Below are positions 25,235 to 36,409 of a stretch of 64,000 bases of DNA, in pieces. Position 1 is the first letter of the stretch. Each line of letters begins with the position of its first letter. The translations under genes were made by a program, and so were the position numbers. The DNA comes from Argopecten irradians (taxonomy: Eukaryota; Mollusca; Bivalvia; Pectinida; Pectinidae): contig NC_091143.1 of NCBI RefSeq assembly GCF_041381155.1, positions 32,985,331 through 33,049,330 on the forward strand, read 5' to 3'. The notes under the pieces were generated by a model. That model worked only from the letters and a program-made list of their open reading frames with translations. It was not told the origin of the DNA and searched no databases.

Positions 25235-25285
25235 TGTGACAACCGTGGTGGTCGTATGTCCATCCAAAGTGCTACATCAAAGCAT
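25231..25285 (-). promoter_or_regulatory. Chained upstream ORFs before the aquaglyceroporin A start
   Basis: Just 5' of the main ATG lie three small ORFs. ATGCTTTGA starts at 25285. Its stop overlaps the start of ATGTAG at 25277, a bare start-stop pair. A third ORF of ten codons starts at 25263 and ends in a TGA that overlaps the main ATG as ATGA. If the 5' UTR includes this stretch, the arrangement would hold back translation and favour reinitiation. The transcription start is unknown. Confidence 0.5.
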
Positions 25286-27208
25286 GTTCCTAACGTTGTA
25301 TACAGTATTTGTGTTGTATGGTAGCACCACAGGACAATCCCTCGCCGCTATGTGTGTATGTGTGCAGTGTAATACCTCATAGTGTTTATAACTAGACTGG
25401 GTCAGTACGGTCTGTATATCTATGTGGAGATTACCTGTACAAATACATTCCGTTAAATCCTAACAAGTCGTTAATCTTTAATACACTGTCTAAGTATGAC
25501 TTCGTATTGGAGGGGAGTATATGTGATAAAATGTTGCAACTGCATAAAAAATCACGTCGTCCAGAAAAGCAACGGAAGTTGCTCACACTGCCACGTGGGT
25601 CATACAATAGTAAACGATCTAAGATATCTATGGAAATGTAGAGAGATATTGATAGCGTCTATTTTTAGACAAATTCAAGTTTGCAGAACATATATTCGAA
25701 CAAAGTTGATATCGCGCGAAGCGAAATCTAAGTAAATATCTCTCTACACAATAAAGTACTCCCGATATCAAATGTAAATAATTGATATATAGAAGATGTT
25801 AATAACGAAAGGTTAATATTCACACCGTATAAAGTGATAATGTTTATCAACAGCTTAAGTCATTTAAAGACTGCTTCCCATTTAAAGAGAATGCGTAATA
25901 ACCAATATCCCTTTTATAATGACTGTAGTGGAACTAGGACAATCATCGTGATCGGTGACCAGGTACATCCATCGGTAGACACCCGCAGCTACATCATCGA
26001 TATTCCAGGGGTTACTATCAATATCGTTATGTCCACCACTTGGAAATTGTGTAGCAAAACTAATGGCAACGTCTGCGACCACAGATGAAAAAGTAATTTG
26101 TTCCTTTGACGTACATCAAAAGAGTTGAATACACTGCGGTCGACTATATAACTTTGCATATGAAGTTGGGCGTTTATGTCTCTGTAATCTTCAAAGGAAG
26201 TTTATGTAGGCCTGTTATTGATCACTTTCTTTTCTCCTGTACTGCCTTCAGTTTTGTTATGGAATATTCCAGGTGTTGATATAATGACACTGATTGTAAC
26301 CTCTGGAGTATCGAGGATGAACTGGATAGTGTTTCGGGTTCGATCCGGTCTGGCCTCCCATTTTCTCGCTATTACATTTGGGTGCCGTGACCAGTATTCG
26401 AACCCTACGTATGTTATCGCGTCTAAATTACTTTGAGCGTTAGAACGTGACGCCGAATAGTCATGTTATAGTGACAAGTTGTCGACCAGTCTAAATGCCC
26501 CGAAGTAGGGACTATTGTAGTAGATCATGACAAGTGTCAGTCAAGAAATGCAAAGTCACTTTAGTTAACATTCAACATAATGTGTATACTGATGAGATTT
26601 CATGAGAGACACAATGATACACGAGAAAAACGTTTAGACAAATAACCCAATTGGTTACCAGGGAAGGGGTACAAATCTTAACGTAGTTATTGTAAGGCAA
26701 CGAAGTTTGACACACAAATTATACAATCGGTCCCGGTTATATTAATGCAAAACCCAAAATATTCAGTTTTATTTGTTATTACAATGAGGGAAAGAACAAT
26801 GAAAATATACAAACATAGATTATATTTCAGGTTAGACATTAATGGCTGCCTACATGGAGGCGCGAGACTTTTCCCGCGGGACACAATTTCAAAGTCCAAG
26901 GAATACTGGAATGTATTGGAATCTATATGCTCAGTTGTTTAAATCCATCTTAGTTTCAAGGCACAGCTGTGTTTGATCTGTTATGTAGATACTGTTTTAT
27001 GTTATATATTACGGATGTGGATGGGGGTATTAGCAGCTTGGACAGTTGTCCATTCTCTCCGGCTATATGCGGCGTGGATGGATTTCCATCTTTGTACAAG
27101 AAACGTTTTTTACTCCATTTAATATATAGATAGCAAACAACATAATAATGAGTAAAGATTATGCTTGTATTTTCATCATTTATTATTATAACAATAAATA
27201 TCACTTAC
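25286..27208. other. Intergenic between the two aquaglyceroporins
   Basis: Promoter territory of aquaglyceroporin A, but no TATA box or initiator could be singled out. A plus-strand ATG frame at 25496-25735 encodes 79 residues with two CxxC pairs. It is divergent from gene A and unsupported otherwise. At about 25990-26300 the phrase ATTCCAGG..TT recurs in a pattern reminiscent of a degraded SINE. Confidence 0.45.
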
Positions 27209-27573
27209 TTAAGGATGCTCCACCGCCGACAGAGCATAAATGATATTCATCATTTGAACAATAATTGGTGTTTAATCGTGTATATAATAGTCTAATTGAC
27301 ACAAAAAATAAAATAAAATGATTTATTTTGCCTTTGGTGCATGCACATTCAGTACTTCATTCCATATAGATATAATTATACGGAATTATTTCGGGATGCA
27401 ATTAATTGTTTTTTTTATATTTCTAACCTGAAGTAAAATTAGAAGCTCAAACTTTTCATTGGTGGTTATGGTATAAAGTAAGTAACTTTTGTAACTGAAG
27501 AAAAATACTAAATCGTCTGTCCCTGTTTTTGATAGTGAAAAAATACCATTTGTCAGCGGTGGAGCATCTTTAA
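27209..27573 (+). mobile_element. TTAA-bordered MITE, copy 2 (best preserved)
   Basis: 365 bp with TTAA at both ends. The left end is TTAAGGATGCTCCACCGCCG and the right end reads GTCAGCGGTGGAGCATCTTT then AA, its inverse. It closely matches the copies at 2311 and 50594. It has no transposase frame. Confidence 0.88.
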
Positions 27574-27854
27574 AGAATATAGAGTTTTTGGCGTGTTTCC
27601 CCTTATTCAAACAGAGCATATCCATGCTCTTTAATGAAGCAGAACTAAAACAAATTCAAGGTGACTATTTTGAAAGTAAAACCGATAGCCAATCATAAAC
27701 AAAAGAGTAAACGCGGTATTAGTTTCTTTATTATATCAGCTAAACGTAATACAACAAGTATGATATAACAGGTAAGGTATTGAATGATAGGTTTCAAAAG
27801 CAACAGATTTAAAAAAATATCTTATGTTGTAGTACAAATACAGGAAATCAACAA

Positions 27855-28920
27855 AGGAAACGAAAGGACTTATCTCCAAGACAAACATTCTAAAATCAAC
27901 AAAGGAAACGTGAGGACTTCCCTCCAAGACTAACATTCTAAATTAACAAAGGAAGCCAGAGGACTTCCATCGAAGACCAATATTCAAAATTTACGAAGGA
28001 AAAAAGAGGACTTCCCTCGAGGAACAACATTCCAAATTAACAAAGGAAAACAGAGGACTTCCCTCGAAGACAAACATTCTAAAATAACAAAGGAAAACAG
28101 TGGACTTCCCTCGAAGACAAACATTCTAAAATCACAAAGGAAAACAGTGGACTTCCCTCCAAGACCAACATTCCAAATTAACAAAGGAAACCAGAGGACT
28201 TCCATCGAAGACCAATTTTCCAAATTTACGAAGGAAAACAGAGGACTTCCCTCGAAGAACAACATTCCAAATTAACAAAGGAAAACACAGGACTTCCCTC
28301 GAAGACAAACATTCTAAAATAACAAAGGAAAACAGTGGACTTCCCTCGAAGACAAACATTCTAAAATAACAAAGGAAAACAGTGGACTTCCCTCGAAGAC
28401 AAATATTCTAAAATCACAAAGGAAAACAGTGGACTTCCCTCCAAGACCAACATTCCAAATTAACAAAGGAAACCAGAGGACTTCCATCGAAGACCAATTT
28501 TCCAAATTTACGAAGGAAAACAGAGGACTTCCCTCGAAGAACAACATTCCAAATTAACAAAGGAAAACACAGGACTTCCCTCGAAGACAAACATTCTAAA
28601 ATCACAAAGGAAAACAGTGGACTTCCCTCCAAGACCAACATTCCAAATTAACAAAGGAAACCAGAGGACTTCCATCGAAGACCAATTTTCCAAATTTACG
28701 AAGGAAAACAGAGGACTTCCCTCGAAGAACAACATTCCAAATTAACAAAGGAAAACACAGGACTTCCCTCGAAGACAAACATTCTAAAATAACAAAGGAA
28801 AACAGTGGACTTCCCTCGAAGACAAACATTCTAAAATAACAAAGGAAAACAGTGGACTTCCCTCGAAGACAAACATTCTAAATTAACAAAGGAAAATACA
28901 GGACTTCCCTCGAAGACAAA
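27855..28920. repeat. 47-bp satellite, about 22 copies, with higher-order structure
   Basis: The unit is ACAAAGGAAAACAGTGGACT, then TCCCTCGAAG, then ACAAACATTCTAAAATA. Variant units (CCATCGAAGACC, TTTACGAAGG, GAACAACATTCC) recur in the same order every 188 or 282 bp (four or six units), so blocks of several units were amplified together. The repeated minus-strand frames of about 75 codons are by-products. Confidence 0.95.
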
Positions 28921-29274
28921 GAAATCAATCACTGGTCATACCAACTAGCATAAAGCAGATTCATCGCTGTGTTTATGTTTCCATGATAAGATGAGATAAT
29001 ATCATTTGTTCCTAGCTGCCTTAATATCCCTTGGTTCTACTTATGTTCGATAATATCGTTTTGTGGTGTTGCTACAGAGTTTCATTACATCTCTGATCAT
29101 ATCTGTTTCACTCAGCTGCTTCATGGTAATATTGTTTTCCTAATTTTACATTCAATCCGTATGTAAAGTGTTTTACGGGTTACTCTTTAAAGATTCCGCT
29201 CTATTGCTAAGCTGAAACATCCCCAACAAAGTATTGGTCATGGTTGATTAGGAACTTTACTTCTTTCATGTCCT
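28921..29274. other. Intergenic 3' flank of aquaglyceroporin B
   Basis: Unique sequence that should contain the 3' UTR of aquaglyceroporin B. No poly(A) site is singled out. Confidence 0.5.
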
Positions 29275-29327
29275 TCATAACGTTGTTTCCAAAAGACAAT
29301 CCAGTTCATCATTTTCAAATTGATACT
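29275..29327 (-). CDS. Aquaglyceroporin B terminal coding exon 7
   Basis: 53 bp after the acceptor CTTGCAG. It encodes [17 protein letters not shown] and a stop. The phase fits exon 6. The acidic tail with ETTL is absent from gene A. It was chosen from splice signal and phase only. Confidence 0.7.
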
Positions 29328-32300
29328 CTGCAAGTTTAAAAAAATGTCAATTATATATTAATGCAAAATATACTACTGCCTAACTATTTCGAAAATTATC
29401 TAATAATTACTTCATTTAGCGGTTCATTTGCATTAAATTCATATCAATATAGATATTTTTCTGGGTTTTTTTTCTAGATCGCTTGGATGTTTTTACCGAA
29501 TTTGCTCCTAAAACAGTAGCTCAGTTAAAACCACTTAAAATGTGTTAATGAAAAAATAATAAAATACAATGCATTCATACCTGTTTGTTTAATCTTGTCC
29601 GGAGTACGTGGGATCCAGACAGGCTCAGGATTACCATCATGTGTTCCCTCTTGATCTGGCCAGTGAAAGCCGACACAAACATCATATATTAAGGTTCCCA
29701 GAATAGCTCCGATGTGAGGACAAAGGACAGGCACCCAAAAATACGAGTACCCCTTAAAACTATAGTAAATAAAAGAAATCTGTAAGAATAATTACATTTC
29801 CAACTATTCCAAATACCTTACGTAAATGTAAATGTACATTTAAAATAAAATACCCTTTATCTCAAAATCACACTATTGATGAGGTATTGGTTTAGTCACG
29901 AAATTATAATTTGGTAATTCTAAACGTAAATTGATCAACTACAAGCAGATAAATTTAGTCCTATACGAAATGTGATATTGTATGAAGTGTTTAAAATAAC
30001 TGAAATAATTACGCTTTACGCTGATACATCGAGCTAAGTTTAACTTTTATTACACGTTTTCATCATTTTACCTGAACGGTTCACTTCCCCAACCTGCCAT
30101 TGCGGTAAACAACCTCGGTGACAGGTCACGTGCTGGGTTCATTGCGCAGCCGCAGTTAAAGCAAAACGTGCTATTGATGACGAAGACCACGAGGCCTGTA
30201 CAAATGGGTAAGAGTCCTGATGATGTGTTCATGTTTCTCTGGTCAGACAAGGCAGACACACATACCAATAGAACTGCGGCTCCGAATATCTACCAAACAT
30301 TTCAAGAGCAGCAATTTTTATATACAAATCTTTTGAAAATAAAACATATAAATATTGAGAGAAAACGAACGACAAATATGTTACACTACTGAATACCAGT
30401 CGGTGAAATGATGATCATTGAACGATACCACGATTGTCTGAACTGAAGTCTACAAATTAGAAGATTTTTTATTCAAATGCATTTGCTCGTGTTCAATGTT
30501 GACGTAAAATTCGTTTTGAAAGGTAGTGCGTTTTTCATACCCACTGGTCCCCTGAATGATATCTAAGTGGGCCTTTAAACTAAAATGTTTTTCATATCCT
30601 TAGAAACCATGTCCGGACTTCATAGTTAATGTCCACCTTAAAGAGCATATTCTCAATAACAATACAAAAACCTTAGAGAACTTTAAAGGAGAAAACTACG
30701 AAACAAAATCTTTAGTTTATAAGTTATTTAAAAAGTGTCAGCTGACCTGGTCCACGATGCTGTTTGTGACAGACAGAAATCCACGCGGATAAGTCGCCCA
30801 TATCCCCGCTGTACCATTCTGACCCTTCGTCGCTCGCACTCCTCCATCAAAGTGATAAAGAGCGTCTGCAGTGTAACAAATCGACTATTAACAGAAATGG
30901 TCAAAAAGGAAGATTAAGGTGGTTAAACTAAAATATAGTAATTGTAACTGCAACTCTTAGTTTAACATACATATGTATCCTTTATAATACAAACCGGCAT
31001 CTTGAAATGAACAAAAATTACTGCGAATGATATAAATATTTCCAAATCATGCAATTACCATATACGATATGATCTTAAAATATTCAGATAAATAATTAGA
31101 CTTTGAAGAAAGGCTTGATAATATTTCCATGCCATTGTCACTATATAATCTAATATAAATCTTCGTGATTACCGCTGTAGACCAGGTATATTGATAGAGA
31201 AGCGATGAAGCTCCCTCCGTACTGGCCTGCTAAATAGAAAGGCACCTTTACCCACGGTAGACGACCTCGGACAGCCTGGGCTATGGTAACTGCTGGGTTT
31301 ATATGTCCACCTTACAATAAACATTAATAGTGGATTAAAATGGTGGATTGTAATCAGGTATGATTGTAATGGTGGATTGTAATCGTGGATTGTAACCAGG
31401 TATGATTGCAATGGTTGATTATAATGGTGGATTGTAATCGTGGATTGTAACCAGGTATGATTGTAATGGTGGATTGTACTGGTGGCTTGTAACCAGGTAT
31501 GATTGCAATGGTGGATTGTAATGGTGGATTGTAATGGTGGATTGTAATGGTGGCTTGTAACCAGGTATGATTGTAATGGTGGATTGTAATGGTGGCTTGT
31601 AACCAGGTATGATTGCAATGGTGGATTGTAATGGTGGATTGTAATGGTGGCTTGTAACCAGGTATGATTGCAATGGTTGATTGTAATGGTGGATTGTAAT
31701 CGTGGATTGTAACCAGGTATGATTGCAATGGTGGATTGTAATGGTGGCTTGTAACCAGGTATGATTGCAATGGTGGATTGTAATGGTGGATTAAATCGTG
31801 GATTGTAACCAGGTATGATTGTAATGGTGGCTTGTAAGCAGGTATGATTGCAATGGTGGATTGTAATGGTGGATTGTAATCGTGGATTGTAACCAGGTAT
31901 GATTGCAATGGTGGATTGTAATGGTGGATTGTAATGGTGGTTTGTAACCAGGTATGATTGTAATGGTGGATTGCAATCATGGATTATAATAATGGATTGC
32001 AATCGTGGATTGTAATGGTGGATTATAATATGGTCTTATTGTAATGATGGATTGTAATGGATTGTAATGGAGAATTGTAATGGTGGATTGTAACCAGGTA
32101 TTGTTGAAATGGTGGATTGTAATAGTAGATTATAATCAGGTATGATTATAATGGTGGATTGTAATAGTATGTTATAATCAGGTTTGATTGTAAAGGTGGA
32201 TTGTAATCAGGTATGATTGTAATGGTGGATTATAATGGTGGATTGTAATGGTGGATTGTAATCAGGTATGATTGCAATGGTTGATTGTAATGGTGGATTG

Positions 32301-35300
32301 TAATCGTGGATGGTAACCAGGTATGATTGTAATGGTGGATTGTAATCGTGGATTGTAATCAGATATGATTGTAATGGTTGATTATAATGGTGGATTGTAA
32401 TAGTAGATTATAATCAGGTTTGATTGTAATGGTGGATTGTAATGGTGGATTGTAATGGTGGATTGTAATCAGGTATGATTGTAATGGTTGATTATAATGG
32501 TGGATTGTAATAGTAGATTATAATCAGGTTTGATTGTAATGGTGGATTGTAATGGTGGATTGTAATGGTGGATTGTAATGGTGGATTGTAATCAGGTATG
32601 ATTGTAATGGTTGATTATAATGGTGGATTGTAATCAGGTTTGATTGTAATGGTGGATTCTAATCAGGTATGATTGTAATGGTGGATTATAATGGTGGATT
32701 GTAATGGTTGATTGTAATCAGGTATGATTGTGATGGTGGATTGTAAATAGGTATGATTGTAATGGTGGATTGTAACCAGGTATGATTGTAATCATGTATG
32801 ATTGTAATGGTGGAATGTAAATAGGTATGATTGTAATGGTAGATTGTAAACAGGTATGATTGTAGTGGGGCCGCGGTGGCCAAGTGGTTAAGATGTCCCG
32901 ACATATTACCACAAGCCCTCCACCTCTGGGATGCGGGTTCGAATCCCATGTGGGGCAGTTGCCAGGTACTGACCGCTGGTCGGTGGATTTTCTCCGGGTA
33001 CTCCGGCTTTCCTCCACCAACAAACCTGGCACGTTCTTACATGACCCTGGCTGTTAATAGGACGTAAAAAAACCAAATTGTAATGGTGGATTGTAATAGT
33101 GGGTTGCGATGTTGGATTGTAATGGTGAATTGTAATGGTTGATTAAAATTGGGTATTGGTTGTAATGGTGTATTTTCACGGTGGATTGAAATGGTGGATT
33201 GTAATAGTGGATTGAAACCAGGAATGATAAAAATGTTGGATTGTAATCAGGTATAATTGTAATGGTGGATTGAAATGGTGGATTGTAACCAGGAATAATT
33301 AAAATTGTGGATTATAACCAGGCATGATTTTAATGTAAATGTTTCGATCTTTCGAGATGTTTGATTTGTCTCGTTGTGATACTGTTTTAGCTCTAGATCT
33401 TAGAAAAACTGATAATACTGGATGTAAGTGGGGAGACTCGCGATTACATTCTAATAACTAGGACTCAAAATGACGATTCTGGAATTTTCATACGTGATAG
33501 TGTTGTACAGTTATTAACTTTAATAGAGGTCACAATAAAAGACACATCAAGAGAGTCTGTAATAATGAGCGACTCGCATTTCAACAGTGTCCATACTTTG
33601 TACATTATATAATAAAGTTACATGTGTCGTAGTTGTCATTCTTACGAATCAAAAAGAGACTCACCGCCTAAAAAAATACCAACATTGTTTTTGACAATTA
33701 CAATACTTGCAATGCAGAGGTTTTAATCTAACAAAAACAAATAAGAGCCCAAAAATTAATTTAAGTAGTACTCCCAAAAATCATTTGGTATTCACGTCTA
33801 TAGTGCAGTAAAATGAGTTCACATGGTTAATTAAACCAATAATATGAATATTTTGACTTGCGGTTTATGGCTGGTAAAACAAACTTTTCATATTAAAAAC
33901 TACCATATATAAAACATGGTACTGCTGTGTCGGTTTTCCTTGTATAAACATATATGTCTACTTGTATGTTTCTAATTAATGTCTTATATCTCGCAAACTC
34001 CACCATTATTACAGATTAGCTAGAGCTCGCGCATTTAAATGATCGCGAATTTATGGTACATATCACATTCGTGAAATTAAGTCGTATCGAATAAAAGTTT
34101 ACCGTTTTAAGATCAATTATGAGGTCGGGTGATAGCTACATTTGTATATACAGCGGTGTCAATTTTTTTTACATTATGTAGCATCATGTATGACAATCTC
34201 TTCGGAGGCGTGGGTTCGTATCCCACCGCTGCCACCAATATAACGCACAATCACGTCACGTCCGGATGTTTGCAATCGCGAATTTATGGTACATATCACA
34301 TTCGTGAAATTAAGTCGTATCGAATAAAAGTTTACCGTTTTAAGATCAATTATGAGGTCGGGTGATAGCTACATTTGTATATACAGCGGTACAATTATCC
34401 TTCACTCGTTTGATTTTTTGTAAGAAATTAGTATTTCCTTAGTCTAATCAGGAGGGCTAGAGAATGTAATAGGAAAATACTTCAGAGGATAAAATATTGT
34501 TTATTATTTTCGTACCTGATACCCCTCCTGAGATGTATATCCCCATCATCACTCCTATCCCTTGGGACAGATAGATAGATAGAGAAGATCCCTGGGTCCC
34601 ACCACTTAGCAGCCACTGGGCATTCGCGCCATCACTAAATGCCTAGAAACCATAAAACGTTAGAACAAGAGGCCCATGGACCTTAACGGTCACCTGATAT
34701 TTGATACAAATTAGTTATGTAATTTACTATCCAACTGATGTCTTTTGTTCATGAAATAAGAACATAAACCTAAAAGGTATGCATGCAATAATCCATTAAG
34801 CTTGGTGCATATTTACTCACATTACCTTGTTCATAAGGTTCAATATTATCATCGAAAAGGGCAATAACTTAATAAGTTAGAGTCGAATCAAGCTTATTTT
34901 CAAACTTGTTCGAGATATGCAAAAGTTCATTAAGCTCTACATGTATATGCAAAAGTTCATTAAGCTCGATTCATAGTCACTCAATTTATCGTGTTAACAA
35001 GGTTCAATAATTATCATTGCAAAGAGCAATAACTACATAAATTACTGTCGACTCCTCCTGATTTTCGAATTCTTCCGAGATCGTTCCAATGCTAGTCTAT
35101 ACATACAAAGTTTCATTAAGCTCAGTTCATATTTACTAAATTTATCGCGTTCACAAGGCCCAATAGTAATTATTAGTACAAAGGGCAATAACTCCATAAC
35201 TTACTGTCGAATCATGCTAATTTTCGAACTCGTCCAAGATCTTTCCAATGTTATTCTACATACAAATTTCTCTCGTTGACAAGGAAATGTGAACGCACGA

Positions 35301-35704
35301 CGGACGACGGAGAAAAGACTATCGCAATAGGTCACCATGACCTATGGTCTGGTTTTGTGTTTAAACGGTTGATTGTATTCTTTTGAATAACCTCAGACCT
35401 TTTGACACTGTAAACTATTTCAATTCTTTGTCTGATACACTCCCCAAAGTATACTGTATTTTCCCGATAATTTGAACATGTAATATGTAATGAGAACCTT
35501 ACATGCACAACATTTGTTTCTCATGTTTATCTCTTTTACCCGTTATAGAGTACTGCGTTCCTATCCAGACATGAAGAATTTATCCAGTTTTGATTGGTAG
35601 ATATAACTGACCTGATTAATGAAAGTAAAAACATAACTTACCATTAACATAAACGTTCCCAGGAATTCGGCCATGGCTTCACGCTTGATTGACTTTGGCA
35701 GCAT
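29275..35704 (-). CDS. Aquaglyceroporin B (aquaporin family), 7 coding exons, 298 aa
   Basis: Tandem paralogue of the channel at 12090-25234. Coding exons in order: 35642-35704, 34516-34642, 31173-31310, 30747-30865, 30072-30289, 29581-29759 and 29275-29327. GT/AG borders and phases are consistent throughout. Exons 2-5 have the same lengths as in gene A. NPA boxes are GHINPAVT (N68) and [13 protein letters not shown] (N200), with the glycerol-branch Asp after the second. Filter positions differ sharply from gene A: Q48, N188 and C197, with R203 kept. Cys197 falls three residues before the second Asn, the place of the mercury-sensitive Cys in human AQP1. The loop-C sequon NGT (N126) is conserved. 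The start ATG sits in GTCACCATGC, a good Kozak context, with an upstream in-frame stop. The C-terminus ETTL fits a class I PDZ ligand. Expected site: plasma membrane. Confidence 0.94.
29581..29759 (-). CDS. Aquaglyceroporin B coding exon 6
   Basis: 179 bp, phase 2 in and phase 1 out. It encodes helix 6 ([19 protein letters not shown]) to GFHWP and part of the tail. If unspliced, the frame runs on to a stop at 29525, giving a different tail. Confidence 0.9.
30072..30289 (-). CDS. Aquaglyceroporin B coding exon 5 (second NPA)
   Basis: 218 bp. It encodes helix 5 and [13 protein letters not shown] with FTAMAGWG. It holds the filter residues N188, C197 and R203. Confidence 0.95.
30747..30865 (-). 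CDS. Aquaglyceroporin B coding exon 4 (loop C)
   Basis: 119 bp. It encodes loop C with [13 protein letters not shown] and ends in IVDQ before GTCAGC. Confidence 0.94.
31173..31310 (-). CDS. Aquaglyceroporin B coding exon 3 (first NPA)
   Basis: 138 bp, phase 1 at both ends. It encodes [19 protein letters not shown] and helix 3. The intron's minisatellite begins about 10 bases from its acceptor. Confidence 0.95.
31320..33330. repeat. Minisatellite of 13-14 bp units, intron 2 of aquaglyceroporin B
   Basis: GGTGGATTGTAAT alternates with GGTATGATTGTAAT and CAGGTATGATTG variants for about 2 kb, interrupted by a SINE at 32867-33078. It decays towards 33330. On the minus strand it gives long low-complexity frames (up to 277 codons, mostly Thr, Ile, His, Pro, Gln and Asn) that overlap exon 3 out of frame. 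These are not genes. Confidence 0.95.
32867..33078 (+). mobile_element. tRNA-derived SINE with Meta-domain-like body
   Basis: The head has Pol III promoter boxes: A-box GTGGCCAAGTGGTTAAGATG and B-box GGGTTCGAATCCCA. The body contains GATTTTCTCCGGGTACTCCG and CTTTCCTCCACC, which I recall as the conserved core of bivalve Meta-domain SINEs. The tail ends GGACGTAAAAAAACC. It is inserted inside the intronic minisatellite, whose units flank both sides and hide any target duplication. It looks complete and fairly recent. Confidence 0.85.
33331..34033. other. Aquaglyceroporin B intron 2, unique part
   Basis: No exon or repeat is recognised. Confidence 0.5.
34034..34393. repeat. Direct repeat of about 115 bp around a 125-bp spacer
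   Basis: The block starting ATCGCGAATTTATGGTACAT and ending ATATACAGCGGT is present at about 34034-34151 and 34277-34393, almost identical. The spacer carries GTGGGTTCGTATCCCACC, similar to a tRNA T-arm, so a degraded SINE end may be involved. Confidence 0.8.
34516..34642 (-). CDS. Aquaglyceroporin B coding exon 2
   Basis: 127 bp, phase 0 in and phase 1 out. It encodes helix 2 with Q48 where gene A has Trp. A short run of the tetranucleotide CTAT/TCTA lies in the coding sequence (part of SSLSIYLS), a possible slippage site. Confidence 0.94.
34661..35350 (+). repeat. GGTCACCTGA-type interspersed repeat, intron 1 of aquaglyceroporin B
   Basis: It starts AGAGGCCCATGGACCTTAAC then GGTCACCTGA, holds about three diverged internal repeats (AAGGGCAATAACT..., TCATTAAGCTC...), and ends CGGACGACGG...AATAGGTCACCATGACC. 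Related copies lie at 42560, 48944 and 60130. No protein is encoded. Confidence 0.8.
35642..35704 (-). CDS. Aquaglyceroporin B coding exon 1
   Basis: Twenty-one codons with a short basic N-terminus (MLPKSIKRE) and the start of helix 1 ([11 protein letters not shown]). It ends phase 0 at ATG|GTAAGT, as in gene A. Confidence 0.93.
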
Positions 35705-36409
35705 GGTGACGAGGATGTTACGTCTCGTATCAAGATGTTTGTATTGGTAATCCTCGGTAGTAGCAATATCTTCCGCAAATTATTGATTTTTAAGGCGAGT
35801 TCATCCTGATATTGTAGCTCGAAAGTCAGAACAAATATTGGTACACGTCTTAATTACAACACTAAACCAAAATCAGAAACCGTTGCAACAGACGTAGTTT
35901 GACCGGAAATTTTAAAACTATCTTGTTTAGATCGTTAGATTCCGAACGGTAAGCGTGTCAATCCATGACAGCAAAGGTAGATGTGTTATCTATAGCTATC
36001 GGTTTGTTTATCTTAAATTGTGTGTATTTTGACGACAGTTTCTTTGTAATAAGTACTGTTAGCTTGAAATAACTAAAAATCATGTATCTGACATGTAAAC
36101 CATACTGCAGTTGACCATTTTTTTTCTGGTTGCCGTCCATGTATTCTGTTGTAAAGATGATATCAAAGATTCCCTGTAAGCTCGTCCAGTGGGCCTTCAC
36201 ATACTGGGTACGCTGTCTTTGGCATCAAAATGATAACCAGACTATGAGAAATGTCCGGCATCAGTGTATTTACCATAGATACTGGTGATCATTCCTTGTG
36301 TGATAGTGTCCTTTTTCACTAGCCAATTCGTAATTGTATACGCCATAACGAAATTAGAACAAACAGTATATACTGATAAATAATTTTTCTTTGGTTTCAT
36401 ACCAAATAT
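35705..36409. other. 5' flank of aquaglyceroporin B
   Basis: Upstream region where its promoter or a non-coding first exon is expected. No core promoter element could be assigned. Confidence 0.45.

Noticed and set aside
31169-32002. 277-codon minus-strand open frame, the longest in the window
   Set aside because: It is the translation of the GGTGGATTGTAAT minisatellite (Thr/Ile/His/Pro/Gln/Asn only) running out of frame over aquaglyceroporin B exon 3.
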